Part shown: positions 26,534-35,184 of the stretch, in pieces
Numbering within the stretch: the stretch's first letter is position 1
How the letters are laid out: the number at the start of each line of letters is the position of its first letter
From: CAADGV01 sp040290295
GTDB lineage: Bacteria > Bacteroidota > Ignavibacteria > UBA10030 > UBA6906
Assembly (NCBI GenBank): GCA_040290295.1
Contig: PSMW01000010.1
Location: 1 to 64,000 of the forward strand
Direction of reading: 5' to 3'
DNA: 64,000 bases
Translations under genes and position numbers: made by a program
The notes under the pieces: generated by a model
The model's input: the letters and a program-made list of their open reading frames with translations, nothing else
What the model was told of the DNA's origin: nothing
The model's database searches: none

Positions 26534-28225
26534 ATGCGATTGAGTACCGGATTTGTTCCTACCGTAAAAGAAACGCCGAACGATGCTATCATCCCAAGCC
26601 ATCAACTTATGATACGCGCCGGTATGGTGCGTTTGCTTTCGGCAGGCATCTATGCTTGGCTCCCCCTCGGTTATCGTGTCATGAAGAAAGTTGTTCGTAT
26701 CGTGCAGGAAGAGATGGACGCGATCGGAGGCCAAGAATTTCACCTACCGGCACTGAACCCCATCGAGTTGTGGGAGGAGACGGGGCGTGTCAAGGATTTC
26801 GGCGACAACCTCTTCCATGTCAAGAATCGTCCGCTGGTGCTCGCACCGACTCACGAAGAAGTGATTTGTTGGATTGCGAAGAACCATATTGCATCGTATA
26901 AGGACATGCCTCAAATCTGGTATCAGATCCAGACCAAATTTCGGAACGAACCGCGACCTCGGTCCGGCGTGTTACGTGGCAGGCAGTTTCTCATGAAGGA
27001 TAGCTACAGCCTCGATACCACGTGGGACGCGCTCGACAAGTCGTACGACCTCCATGCTGAAGCATACAAAAAAATCTTCACGCGCTGCGGGCTCAAGTTT
27101 TTCATCGTTGGGGCGTCGAGCGGTGCAATGGGAGGGACGGGCTCACAGGAGTTCATGCTCGAATCGGAGTCGGGTGAGGATACCATCGCCCTCGCCGAAG
27201 ACAACAGCTACGCGGCAAACATCGAGGTAGCAACGTCGCTCGTTCCGAAGGCTGTCCGCCACCCCGAAAGCAAACCGCTCCAAGAAATTCACACGCCAAA
27301 AGTCAAGACGATCGACGAACTGGCCGCCTTCCTCAAGGTCGACCACAGCAAGCTCGCGAAATCCGTTGTGTATTGGGCAGATCAAACGCCGGTCTTGGTG
27401 CTGATGATGGGCAATGATGAACTGAATGAATCCAAGCTTGCTGCCCTTCTGAAGGCGAACGTGCGACCCATCGAACCCGACAATTTGCGTGCGTTAACAG
27501 GTGCTGATGCCGGGTCTATCGGGCCTGTAGGACTGAAGGGCTTCAAGATCATTGCGGACAAGCGACTCGAAGGCGCGAACGGATTGATCAGCGGCGCAAA
27601 CAAAAACGACTATCACTTGATGAACATCGATCTCGAACGGGATTGCACCATCGACGGCTATTACGATCTGCGAACGGTTCAAGCAGGTGAGCTTGCACCC
27701 AACGGAAAAGCAAAGCTTCGCATCGTGCGTGGCATCGAACTGGGGCATATCTTCAAGCTCGGCACGAAATACTCCGATGCTCTCAGCGCGACCTATCTCG
27801 ATGAAAAGGGACAAGCCAAACCGATCATCATGGGAAGCTACGGCATCGGCATCGAACGCATCATCGCTTGCCACATCGAACAGAACCATGACGAGAACGG
27901 CATTGTGTGGGACAAAGCGATCGCTCCCTACCACGTCCATCTTATTGCTGTGAGCATGAAGACTCAGGAGGTAGTCGCATTGTCGGAGCACCTCTACTCC
28001 CAAATGCTCGGAGCAGGAATCGAAGTGATGTATGACGAGCGCGCCTCCACAAGCCCCGGATTCAAGTTCAAAGATGCCGACCTCCTGGGTATGCCGTTGC
28101 AGGTGATCGTAGGAGAGAAGAACCGTTCGAAGGGCAAAGTCGAAATCAAGCTCAGGAAAACCGGTGAGCGTATGCTTGTGGCGCCGGATCAGGTGATTGC
28201 CTCAGTGAAAGAGCTTCTGTCATAA
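26534..28225 (+). CDS. proS: Prolyl-tRNA synthetase
   Basis: A 563-residue class II synthetase that charges tRNA-Pro in the cytoplasm. It is of the bacterial (E. coli-like) type: the N-terminus with SHQLMIRAGMVRLLSAGIYAWLP, motif 2 around FRNEPRPRSGVLRGRQFLMKD, and motif 3 GSYGIGIERIIACHIEQ. Between motifs 2 and 3 (about residues 225-400) lies the YbaK-like editing insertion that removes alanine from mischarged tRNA. A C-terminal anticodon-binding domain follows. Ribosome site AAGGAGGT lies 12 bases before the ATG, a rather long gap. Length is normal. Confidence 0.96.
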   Translation: MRLSTGFVPTVKETPNDAIIPSHQLMIRAGMVRLLSAGIYAWLPLGYRVMKKVVRIVQEEMDAIGGQEFHLPALNPIELWEETGRVKDFGDNLFHVKNRPLVLAPTHEEVICWIAKNHIASYKDMPQIWYQIQTKFRNEPRPRSGVLRGRQFLMKDSYSLDTTWDALDKSYDLHAEAYKKIFTRCGLKFFIVGASSGAMGGTGSQEFMLESESGEDTIALAEDNSYAANIEVATSLVPKAVRHPESKPLQEIHTPKVKTIDELAAFLKVDHSKLAKSVVYWADQTPVLVLMMGNDELNESKLAALLKANVRPIEPDNLRALTGADAGSIGPVGLKGFKIIADKRLEGANGLISGANKNDYHLMNIDLERDCTIDGYYDLRTVQAGELAPNGKAKLRIVRGIELGHIFKLGTKYSDALSATYLDEKGQAKPIIMGSYGIGIERIIACHIEQNHDENGIVWDKAIAPYHVHLIAVSMKTQEVVALSEHLYSQMLGAGIEVMYDERASTSPGFKFKDADLLGMPLQVIVGEKNRSKGKVEIKLRKTGERMLVAPDQVIASVKELLS

Positions 28226-28405
28226 CCTCTAACCTTTAGGATACAAAAGGATTATCTCTCCTACCTCAAGAGAATGCTTGGCGCGGTTCTGTGTTGATAT
28301 TTCCCCAAGAAGTTGTGAATAACTTTACAGTCTCGATGTGTACATTAGGTCTGCAAGACCGTGCAAAAGTCAACAGGTAATCATCAGGGAGGATGCATCA
28401 GAGCA

Positions 28406-31400
28406 ATGTCGGAGTACGTTCATCTCCACAACCACACCCACTACAGCCTTTTGGACGGAGCATTGACCATCGATGCGCTCGTGAGGGCTGCCGTGGAGAA
28501 CAAGATGCCGGCAGTCGGGTTGACGGATCACGGCGTCATGTTCGGAGCGATGGAGTTCTACAAGAAGGCGCTCAAGGCAGGCATCAAACCGATCGTAGGG
28601 ATGGAAGCCTACATCGTTACGAAAGGGAGTCGAAAAGACAAGACGATGCAGGTGACGGAGTCCGGCGGAAAACGCGGCGCGTACCACCACATGCTTCTTC
28701 TTGCCAAAAATCTTCAGGGCTACAAGAATCTTATCAAGCTCTCCACGCTGGGGCACACGGAGGGTTTCTATTACAAGCCGCGCATCGACACGGAATTGCT
28801 GCGACAGTATCGAGAGGGCTTGATCGGAACGTCGGCATGTGCCGGCGGTGTGGTGAACGCGCATTTGGCGAACAACGAGGATCGAGAGGCATACGAAGCC
28901 GCGGAAATCTACAAAGCTATTCTCGGCGACGATTTTTACATCGAGATTCAAAACCATGGCATTGAGCGCGAAGCGAATATTCGTGCAAAGGCACCGAAGT
29001 TGGCGCGTGAACTTGGTCTGAAATTGATCTGCTCGAACGACGTGCACTATTTGAAGCGCGAACACGCCATCGCTCACAACATTATGCTCCTCATTCCGGA
29101 AGCGACCTCAACGAGCACGTACGACTACAGACAGCTTCGCTACCACACCGACCAGGTGTATTTCAAGTCCACCAAAGAGATGGTGGAACTTTTCAGAGAC
29201 TTTCCCGACGCGTTGCGATCGACAATGGAGGTTGTGGAAAAATGCAACCTCGAATTGGATCTGAAGACGAACTACATGCCGCGCTTTCCCATTCCCCCAG
29301 ATGCAGGTGTGCATACGCTGGAGGAGTACTTCGAGAAACTTGTCCGTGAAGGGTTTGCCCGCCGCTATCCGGAACCGAACGATGAGTTGCGCCGGCGGCT
29401 GGAACACGAAATCGGCGTGATCAAGAAGATGGGGTACGCCGGCTACTTTTTGGTTGTTCAGGATTTTATCGCCGCTGCGCGAGCCATGGGTGTTGCGGTC
29501 GGTCCGGGCCGCGGGAGTGCTGCTGGCAGCGTCGTGTCGTACGCACTCGGCATCACGAACGTTGACCCCGTGAAGTACGACCTGCTTTTCGAACGCTTCC
29601 TCAACCCTGACCGCGTCAGCATGCCCGATATCGATGTGGACTTTTCTGATGCGAACCGCGCGAAGGTGATCCAGTACGTGCGAGAAAAGTATGGCGAGGA
29701 ATCGGTTTCGCAGATCATCACCTTCAGTACGCTGTCCTCACGCCAAGTCCTCAAGGATGTCGGTCGTGTGCTGGGCATCCCGCTCAGTACTATCGATTCG
29801 ATCACCAAGCAAATCCCTTCCGAGTTGGGCAAGGTGCGGCCGCTTCAGGATGCGCTCGATTCGATCCCTGACTTGAAATGGGTGAAGGAGAGCACCGATC
29901 CCAAAATCCGGACGCTGATCGAGACGTCGTTGGTTTTGGAGGGAATGAACCGCGGTGCCAGTATGCACGCTGCCGGCGTCGTCATTGCTCCCGGAGACCT
30001 CAGCGATTACGTTCCACTGTACAAGACTCCCCAAACGGAAGTCATGACGCAGTACAATATGAAGGACTTGGAAGCAGCAGGATTGTTGAAGATGGACTTC
30101 TTGGGGCTGCGAACGCTGACGGTCATCGAAAACACCCTCGAGCTGATCAAGCAGAATTACGGAGTCGAGATCGACATCGATACGTTGCCCGAAGATGACC
30201 AGAAAACCTTCGAGCTGTTTGCGCGTGGCGATACCGTTGCCGTCTTCCAATTCGAAAGCAACGGCATGCAGGATTGGCTTCGCACGTTGAAACCGACATG
30301 CATCAGCGATCTGGTTGCGATGAACGCGTTGTACCGCCCCGGCCCAATGGAGATGATCGGTGAGTTCATCGAGCGGAAACATGGCCGGCAAGACATCCGC
30401 TACCCCCATCCGAAGATGGAAAGCATCCTGAAAGAGACCTACGGCATCATCGTCTATCAGGAGCAAGTGATGAAGATCGCGACCGAGGTTGCCGGTTTCA
30501 CGCTTGCCAAAGCGGACCTCATGCGTCGCGCGATGGGGAAGAAGAACAAAGACGAGATGGCGAAACTCAAGAGCGAGTTCATCGAGGGCGCGGTGCACCT
30601 GGGCACCGAACGGAAACTCGCCGGAGAGATTTTCGACTTGATCGAAAAGTTTGCCTCCTACGGTTTCAACAAGTCGCACAGCGTCGCCTACTCCGTGGTA
30701 GCGTACCAGACGGCATACCTGAAAGCACACTACCCGGCAGAATACATGGCGGCAACGCTGTCGTCGGAAATCGGCGACACGGATCGCATTGTCTTGCTCA
30801 TCAACGAGTGCCGCAGGATGGGCTTGCGGGTGCTGCTACCCGACGTGAACGAATCGGGAAGGGATTTTCACGTTATCAACGGCAACATTCGGTTCGGTCT
30901 GTGTGCAATCAAAGGCGTCGGCGAGGGCGCGGTCAATTCCATTCTCGCATCACGGGAAACACACGGCAAGTTCGAAAATCTCTTCGACTTCTGCCGCCGA
31001 GTCGATTTGCGCGCAGTGAACAAGAAATGCCTCGAAAGTCTCGTTCAAGCAGGAGCTTTCGATTCGATGGGTGGCCACAGAGCGATGTATTTTGAGAACA
31101 TTGAGCGCGCAGCAACGTACGGAGTGGCATATCAGCAGGACCAAGCAAGCGGTCAACCAACTCTCTTCGATAGTGGCTCGTCGCGGCATCAACCGGTCGC
31201 GTATCCCTCGTTGGCACAGGTTGAACCCTGGTCGGAACACGAGCAACTGATGCGCGAAAAGAATGTGCTCGGTTTTTACCTGTCGGGTCATCCTCTCGAC
31301 ACGTTCGTGCAAGAGGTGCAGGAATTGTCCACGGTTCGCTTCGGCGATCTGTCCCGCTTCAAGAGCGGAAGTACCGTGCGGGCATGCGGCATCGTTACGA

Positions 31401-31882
31401 GCATCAAACGCATCCTCGACAAGCGAGGCAACTCCATGGCGTTCATCGGGCTGGAAGACTTTACCGGTCGTGCAGAGTGTGTCGTGTTTGCCGATCCCTT
31501 CGCGAAGTTCCAGCAATTTCTCACCCCCGATGCGCTCGTGATGGTGGTAGGAAAAGCAGAACTGAACGGGGACACGTTGAAGATTCTCGTCAATGAGGTA
31601 TATCCGCTGGCTAAGGTGCGGGAGAAATTCACGAAGAGCATCATCCTTTCGATCGACATCAAGGACATTACGGAAAATACGATCCTTGAGTTGAAGAAAT
31701 TGTTGGAGTCGAATCGAGGGAACTGCGCGTGTTACTTCGATGTTGTTGAAGCTGACCGACATAGAACATTTCAGTCGAGAACGTACACCGTGGATCCGTC
31801 CGAGGAATTCTTGGAACAAGTCAAGAAGATTCTCGGACCTCACAATGTACGTCTCTCACCAGAACAGTCTCTAGGCTCATGA
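28406..31882 (+). CDS. dnaE: DNA polymerase III alpha subunit
   Basis: A 1,158-residue replicative polymerase, family C, DnaE1 type. Domains in order: an N-terminal PHP domain (HNHTHYSLLDG, GLTDHG, SNDVHYL), the polymerase core with GRGSAAGSVVSYALGIT and the catalytic acidic motif PDIDVDFSD, a third acidic region, the helix-hairpin-helix/beta-binding part, and a C-terminal OB-fold (about residues 970-1060, VRACGIVTSIKRI). The start at 28406 gives the conserved SEYVHLHNHTHYS N-terminus; GGGAGG lies about 13 bases upstream. An in-frame ATG at 28361 would add 15 unconserved residues. The stop overlaps a possible trxA start as ATGA. Confidence 0.96.
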   Translation: MSEYVHLHNHTHYSLLDGALTIDALVRAAVENKMPAVGLTDHGVMFGAMEFYKKALKAGIKPIVGMEAYIVTKGSRKDKTMQVTESGGKRGAYHHMLLLAKNLQGYKNLIKLSTLGHTEGFYYKPRIDTELLRQYREGLIGTSACAGGVVNAHLANNEDREAYEAAEIYKAILGDDFYIEIQNHGIEREANIRAKAPKLARELGLKLICSNDVHYLKREHAIAHNIMLLIPEATSTSTYDYRQLRYHTDQVYFKSTKEMVELFRDFPDALRSTMEVVEKCNLELDLKTNYMPRFPIPPDAGVHTLEEYFEKLVREGFARRYPEPNDELRRRLEHEIGVIKKMGYAGYFLVVQDFIAAARAMGVAVGPGRGSAAGSVVSYALGITNVDPVKYDLLFERFLNPDRVSMPDIDVDFSDANRAKVIQYVREKYGEESVSQIITFSTLSSRQVLKDVGRVLGIPLSTIDSITKQIPSELGKVRPLQDALDSIPDLKWVKESTDPKIRTLIETSLVLEGMNRGASMHAAGVVIAPGDLSDYVPLYKTPQTEVMTQYNMKDLEAAGLLKMDFLGLRTLTVIENTLELIKQNYGVEIDIDTLPEDDQKTFELFARGDTVAVFQFESNGMQDWLRTLKPTCISDLVAMNALYRPGPMEMIGEFIERKHGRQDIRYPHPKMESILKETYGIIVYQEQVMKIATEVAGFTLAKADLMRRAMGKKNKDEMAKLKSEFIEGAVHLGTERKLAGEIFDLIEKFASYGFNKSHSVAYSVVAYQTAYLKAHYPAEYMAATLSSEIGDTDRIVLLINECRRMGLRVLLPDVNESGRDFHVINGNIRFGLCAIKGVGEGAVNSILASRETHGKFENLFDFCRRVDLRAVNKKCLESLVQAGAFDSMGGHRAMYFENIERAATYGVAYQQDQASGQPTLFDSGSSRHQPVAYPSLAQVEPWSEHEQLMREKNVLGFYLSGHPLDTFVQEVQELSTVRFGDLSRFKSGSTVRACGIVTSIKRILDKRGNSMAFIGLEDFTGRAECVVFADPFAKFQQFLTPDALVMVVGKAELNGDTLKILVNEVYPLAKVREKFTKSIILSIDIKDITENTILELKKLLESNRGNCACYFDVVEADRHRTFQSRTYTVDPSEEFLEQVKKILGPHNVRLSPEQSLGS

Positions 31883-31899
31883 GAGGAAATGAACAAACC

Positions 31900-32229
31900 A
31901 TGAATCCCATTGAAATTACCGATGCAAACTTCGAGCAAGAGGTTTTGAAATCCGACAAGCCTGTGTTGATCGACTTTTGGGCGGTGTGGTGCGGGCCGTG
32001 CAAGATGATTGCCCCCGTCGTGGAAGAACTTGCGCGAGAGTACGACGGCAAGTTGAAGGTTGGGAAAATAGATGTGGACAACAACCCGGAGGTTGCAATG
32101 CGCTTTGGCATCCGGAGCATTCCCACGCTCATGATCTTCAAAAACGGTCAGGTGGTCGAGCAGATCATCGGTGCAGTGCCGAAGCGGCAAGTGGTAGAAA
32201 AACTCCTCTCCCATCTCAGCATCAACTGA
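31900..32229 (+). CDS. trxA: Thioredoxin
   Basis: A 109-residue cytoplasmic disulfide reductase with the active site WCGPCKM and the conserved cis-proline loop RSIPTLMIFKNG. Starting at ATG 31900 gives the normal thioredoxin length and N-terminus (MNPIEITDANFEQEV). An ATG at 31879 in the same frame overlaps the dnaE stop (ATGA) and would add seven residues; translational coupling from dnaE through that codon is possible. Confidence 0.95.
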   Translation: MNPIEITDANFEQEVLKSDKPVLIDFWAVWCGPCKMIAPVVEELAREYDGKLKVGKIDVDNNPEVAMRFGIRSIPTLMIFKNGQVVEQIIGAVPKRQVVEKLLSHLSIN

Positions 32230-32274
32230 CGCCATCCCGGCCGGTTCCTCGCCGAAGCGGTCCCAAGATCGTTC

Positions 32275-32303
32275 AGCCCGTCTCGTGAAAAGGGAGACGG
32301 GCT
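32275..32303. terminator. Hairpin between convergent trxA and pseudouridine synthase genes
   Basis: A perfect 10-base-pair stem AGCCCGTCTC (32275-32284) / GAGACGGGCT (32294-32303) with a 9-base loop lies in the 112-base gap between two convergent genes. It lacks a strong T-run on either side, so it is a likely but unproven bidirectional terminator. Confidence 0.55.
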
Positions 32304-32341
32304 TGGTCGTGTTGGTCCACGATTCCGCTTTCGTCTTCTGT

Positions 32342-32974
32342 TCAGCTTCTCCCACGGTGCAGTAATGCTTTTCTTATACCGAGTGCTTGCATCAAGGCTT
32401 CGCGTTCGGCATCCGATAGCTCTCTCCATTCTCCCGGCAGAAGCTGTCCGAGCGTCAATGTCCCTCGTGCCGTTCGTATGAGTCGCAACGTCGGATGTCC
32501 AACGGCGGCTGTCATTTTTCGTACTTGCCTGTTCCGTCCTTCCCGCAACGTGATGGTGAGCCACGTTGTTGGTACCTGCTTTCTGAACCGTATGGGAACC
32601 GGGCGAGGGGGTAACCGGGGTTCCTCAGGCAGAAGTTGGACTTCAGCCGGTTTGGTTTTTATCCCTTCGATAACGATACCGTTCCGCAATTTCTCCAATG
32701 TAGCGTTCTCCGGTACGCCTTCCACTTGCACGAAGTACGTGCGTGGATGCGCGAAGCGTGGGTCGGTGAGCCGGTGTTTGACGTATCGATCGTTGGTGAG
32801 AAGGAGAAGACCTTCGCTGTCGAGGTCGAGCCTTCCGGCAGGGTACACGTCGGGTGGGAAAGGTCCAAAATCGCGCAAGGAGCGATGACCGTGCTCAGGG
32901 GTAAACTGCGAGAGCACCCCGTACGGCTTGTAAAAGAGTATGTAGCGCAATGTGGAATGGAGGAGTGTCGGCAC
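32342..32974 (-). CDS. rRNA large-subunit pseudouridine synthase, RluE-like
   Basis: A 210-residue RsuA/RluE-type pseudouridine synthase, without the N-terminal S4 domain seen in RsuA and RluB. It has RYILFYKPYGVLSQF near the start, the catalytic-Asp motif PAGRLDLDSEGLLLLT, and LREGRNRQVRKMTAAVGHPTLRLIR near the end. It isomerises a uridine in 23S rRNA; the exact position is inferred from RluE likeness only. The start is GTG at 32974 with no ribosome site. A TTG at 32950 is an alternative. A possible promoter -10 lies at 32980-32985, so the message might be leaderless. Confidence 0.88.
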   Translation of the reverse strand: MPTLLHSTLRYILFYKPYGVLSQFTPEHGHRSLRDFGPFPPDVYPAGRLDLDSEGLLLLTNDRYVKHRLTDPRFAHPRTYFVQVEGVPENATLEKLRNGIVIEGIKTKPAEVQLLPEEPRLPPRPVPIRFRKQVPTTWLTITLREGRNRQVRKMTAAVGHPTLRLIRTARGTLTLGQLLPGEWRELSDAEREALMQALGIRKALLHRGRS

Positions 32975-32979
32975 ACTGC

Positions 32980-33008
32980 AAGGTAGCGAAACCCGGCCGC
33001 AGCGTCAA
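32980..33008 (-). promoter_or_regulatory. Candidate divergent promoter for the pseudouridine synthase gene
   Basis: On the minus strand TTGACG (33008-33003), a 17-base spacer and TACCTT (32985-32980). The -35 overlaps the palindrome at 33004-33016 shared with the marR-family promoter. The predicted start coincides with the GTG start codon, so either the message is leaderless or the true start codon is further in. Confidence 0.35.
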
Positions 33009-33016
33009 GACTTGAC
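33004..33016. promoter_or_regulatory. Palindrome GTCAAG-A-CTTGAC over the divergent -35 regions
   Basis: A perfect 6+6 inverted repeat with a one-base centre overlaps both -35 hexamers. It could arise simply because two back-to-back TTGAC motifs make a palindrome, or it could be a regulator site. Confidence 0.35.
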
Positions 33017-33040
33017 AAAGACGGGTGCAGATGTTATATT
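33012..33040 (+). promoter_or_regulatory. Promoter of the MarR-family gene
   Basis: Perfect TTGACA (33012-33017), 17-base spacer, TATATT (33035-33040). Predicted start is near 33047, about 24 bases before the ATG at 33071. The inverted repeat 33041-33061 covers the start site. Confidence 0.7.
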
Positions 33041-33061
33041 GAATTTGTATATTTCAAATTC
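33041..33061. promoter_or_regulatory. Candidate MarR operator
   Basis: Perfect inverted repeat GAATTTG (33041-33047) and CAAATTC (33055-33061) with a 7-base AT-rich centre, directly after the -10 and over the expected transcription start. This is the size and AT-rich character usual for autoregulating MarR-family sites. Confidence 0.6.
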
Positions 33062-33070
33062 AAACTATAA

Positions 33071-33529
33071 ATGACAACAACGGTGCACTATGGGAAGAAG
33101 GCGGGCCGAGCGCTCTCGTTGTGGGTGAAGCTCGCGCGCGCTTTTGCCGTCTTCTCGAAAGCTTCAGACGCTGATATCGCGCGCTATGGCCTTACGCAGG
33201 CGCAATTCGGTGTGGTCGAATGTCTCGGTCATCTCGGACCAATGACTCTCGGACAGTTATGCAAGAAGAAGCTTGTCAGCGGCGGGAACATGACGGTGGT
33301 TGTGGACAACTTAGAGAAACTCGGATTGGTCGAGCGTGTCCAGAGCCTCGACGATCGGCGAGCGATTGTCGTCCAGTTGACGAAGAAGGGCAAAATCCTT
33401 TTCAGGAAGATATTCCCCCAACATGCTCAACACATTGCCTCGCTCGTTTCTGCCTTGTCGGACAAGGAACAAGAGGAACTCGCCCGACTGCTGAAGAAAT
33501 TGGGCTTATCGGTTCAGCAACGACTGTAA
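33071..33529 (+). CDS. MarR-family transcriptional regulator
   Basis: A 152-residue winged-helix regulator. Helix-turn-helix region about residues 60-85 (MTLGQLCKKKLVSGGNMTVVVDNLEKLGLVER) followed by the wing SLDDRRAIVVQLTKKG, the DxRx motif of the family. Flanking helices form the dimer interface. It has a strong promoter with an overlapping inverted repeat and little ribosome site. The following genes (nitroreductase, YciI-like, YceI, VOC dioxygenase) run in the same direction and are plausible targets. The inducing ligand is unknown. Confidence 0.9.
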   Translation: MTTTVHYGKKAGRALSLWVKLARAFAVFSKASDADIARYGLTQAQFGVVECLGHLGPMTLGQLCKKKLVSGGNMTVVVDNLEKLGLVERVQSLDDRRAIVVQLTKKGKILFRKIFPQHAQHIASLVSALSDKEQEELARLLKKLGLSVQQRL

Positions 33530-33550
33530 GGTGAAAGGGAGTTGATTCAA

Positions 33551-34132
33551 ATGCAAAATGTACTCGACGATGGACATCCGCAACAACGCCAGCGCGCCCG
33601 TGCATTGCCGCTGCATGAGCTTCTTGCCCGACGGCGGAGTCCGAAGGCGTTTCTCAACAAGCCGCTCGAGCCGGAAATCCTGTCGAGCTTATTCGAGGCA
33701 ACGCGCTGGTCGCCTTCAAGTCGCAACGAGCAACCGTGGCGCTTCATCGTTGCAAGCAAGGAACCAGCGAATGACTATGACCGTTTATTCGATGTCCTGA
33801 ACGAGGCAAATAAAGCGTGGGCACATACCGCTCCTGTGTTTGCCGCAGTAGTCGCAAAGATGACCTTCGATCGTGACGGGCGTCCTAATCGTGCTGCATT
33901 GTTCGACGTTGGCGGAGCGGTTGCCGCTCTTACCGCCCAAGCGGTTTCCTTAGGCTTACAGGTGCACCCGATGGGAGGATTCGATAGTGCGCGGCTAAAA
34001 GCTGTGTGCCGTATTCCCGACGGTTACGAACCGATCGTGATGCTTGCGATCGGATACCCAGACGAGAAAGCATTGCTCAAAGAAGGTCGCGTGCGGAACC
34101 AAGTATCCTCGTTCGTGTTTCAAGGGATGTGA
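33551..34132 (+). CDS. Nitroreductase-family FMN oxidoreductase
   Basis: A 193-residue nitroreductase-fold flavoprotein: LLARRRSPKAFLNKPLEPEILSSLFEATRWSPSSRNEQPWRFIVA is the typical FMN-binding N-terminus, followed by AQAVSLGLQVHPMGGFD and IVMLAIGYPDE. Such enzymes reduce nitroaromatics or quinones with NAD(P)H. ATG at 33551 is preferred because GGGAG lies 9 bases upstream; a TTG at 33542 would add three residues. It begins 21 bases after the MarR gene, the usual layout for a regulator and its reductase. Confidence 0.9.
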   Translation: MQNVLDDGHPQQRQRARALPLHELLARRRSPKAFLNKPLEPEILSSLFEATRWSPSSRNEQPWRFIVASKEPANDYDRLFDVLNEANKAWAHTAPVFAAVVAKMTFDRDGRPNRAALFDVGGAVAALTAQAVSLGLQVHPMGGFDSARLKAVCRIPDGYEPIVMLAIGYPDEKALLKEGRVRNQVSSFVFQGM

Positions 34133-34177
34133 GGGAACGAAATGAAGCTGTACGAATCTTGACGAAAAGGAGGAAGC

Positions 34178-34474
34178 ATGCACGACTTCATGATTGCGAT
34201 GAGGCTACCGGCAACGTTGACGGAACGCTTTCTTTCCCTCATCCCTCAACAACGGAAACAGATTGATCGGCTGCTCGGCGAAGGGCGCCCGACGAGCTTC
34301 AGCCTTGCCAGTGATCGTTCGCAATGCTGGGCAACAATGCTCGCCGAGTCGGAAGGAGAAGTGCACGCGATACTCGAAAGCTTCCCGTTGAGAGAATTCA
34401 TGCATGTGCAAGTCCGCAAGCTGGCATTTTCGGAGAACGCGCCAAGGGTGTTTGCACACATCTCACTGAATTGA
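34178..34474 (+). CDS. Small protein, YciI/muconolactone-isomerase-like
   Basis: A 98-residue protein with a very strong ribosome site (AAAAGGAGG, 4 bases before the ATG). The pattern MHDFMIAMRLPATLTERFLSLIPQQRKQIDRLLGEG then FSLASDRSQCWATMLAESEGEVHAILESFPL has the beta-alpha-beta arrangement of ferredoxin-like dimeric proteins such as YciI or muconolactone isomerase. No catalytic residues can be assigned. It lies between the nitroreductase and YceI genes in the MarR-headed run. Confidence 0.7.
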   Translation: MHDFMIAMRLPATLTERFLSLIPQQRKQIDRLLGEGRPTSFSLASDRSQCWATMLAESEGEVHAILESFPLREFMHVQVRKLAFSENAPRVFAHISLN

Positions 34475-34582
34475 TGCCGCAGACGGACTCGGGTGTACAT
34501 TTCGTAGAAGAAAATAAGAGGCAGAACGCTACTGCCTTTGTCATCCATCATCAACCATAACAATAACAGGAGGTAGCACGAT

Positions 34583-35173
34583 ATGAAACGACTGCTCAGT
34601 CTGGTTCTTGTCGCACTGTTCGCGCTCTCTCTCGTACACGCGCAGGGGAGCTGGTCGGTGGACAAGAATCATAGCCAGATTCTCTTCACTGTCAGTCACA
34701 TGGTGTTCTCTGAAGTGACGGGAACATTTCGTGACTTCGATGTGAAGTTCGAAAGTTCGAAGGATGATTTCACCGATGCCAGGATCGTTGCGACGATCAA
34801 GGCAAGCAGTATCGACACCCAGAATGAGCGGCGTGATGGCCACTTGAAATCGGATGAGTTCCTGAACGCCGAAAAGTATCCTGAGATAACGTTCAAGAGC
34901 ACAAAGGTGGAGAAGGTGAGTGAGGATACCTACAAAATTGCAGGCGAACTAACGATCCGCAACGTCACCAAGCCTGTGGTGCTGAATGCCAAGTTCGGCG
35001 GTTTGATCGACGATCCGTGGGGGAACAAGAAAATTGCCTTCAAAGCAACCACCACGATTGACCGATTCGACTTCGGCGTTGCGTGGAACAAGACGCTGGA
35101 GACCGGTGGGCTTATTGCTGGCCGCGAAGTGCACGTGACACTCCTGATGCAATTCGCCCGGCCAAAGCAGTAA
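34583..35173 (+). CDS. YceI-family periplasmic lipid-binding-like protein
   Basis: A 196-residue exported protein. The signal peptide MKRLLSLVLVALFALSLVHA is followed by the YceI lipocalin-like barrel: WSVDKNHSQILFTVSHMVFSEVTGTF, RDGHLKSDEFLNAEKYPEITF and ELTIRNVTKPVVLNAKF. YceI proteins bind long isoprenoids or fatty-acid amides and are often induced by stress. AGGAGG lies 9 bases before the ATG. Its position after the nitroreductase suggests shared MarR control. The function here is inferred from family only. Confidence 0.92.
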   Translation: MKRLLSLVLVALFALSLVHAQGSWSVDKNHSQILFTVSHMVFSEVTGTFRDFDVKFESSKDDFTDARIVATIKASSIDTQNERRDGHLKSDEFLNAEKYPEITFKSTKVEKVSEDTYKIAGELTIRNVTKPVVLNAKFGGLIDDPWGNKKIAFKATTTIDRFDFGVAWNKTLETGGLIAGREVHVTLLMQFARPKQ

Positions 35174-35184
35174 GGGTAACGCGT

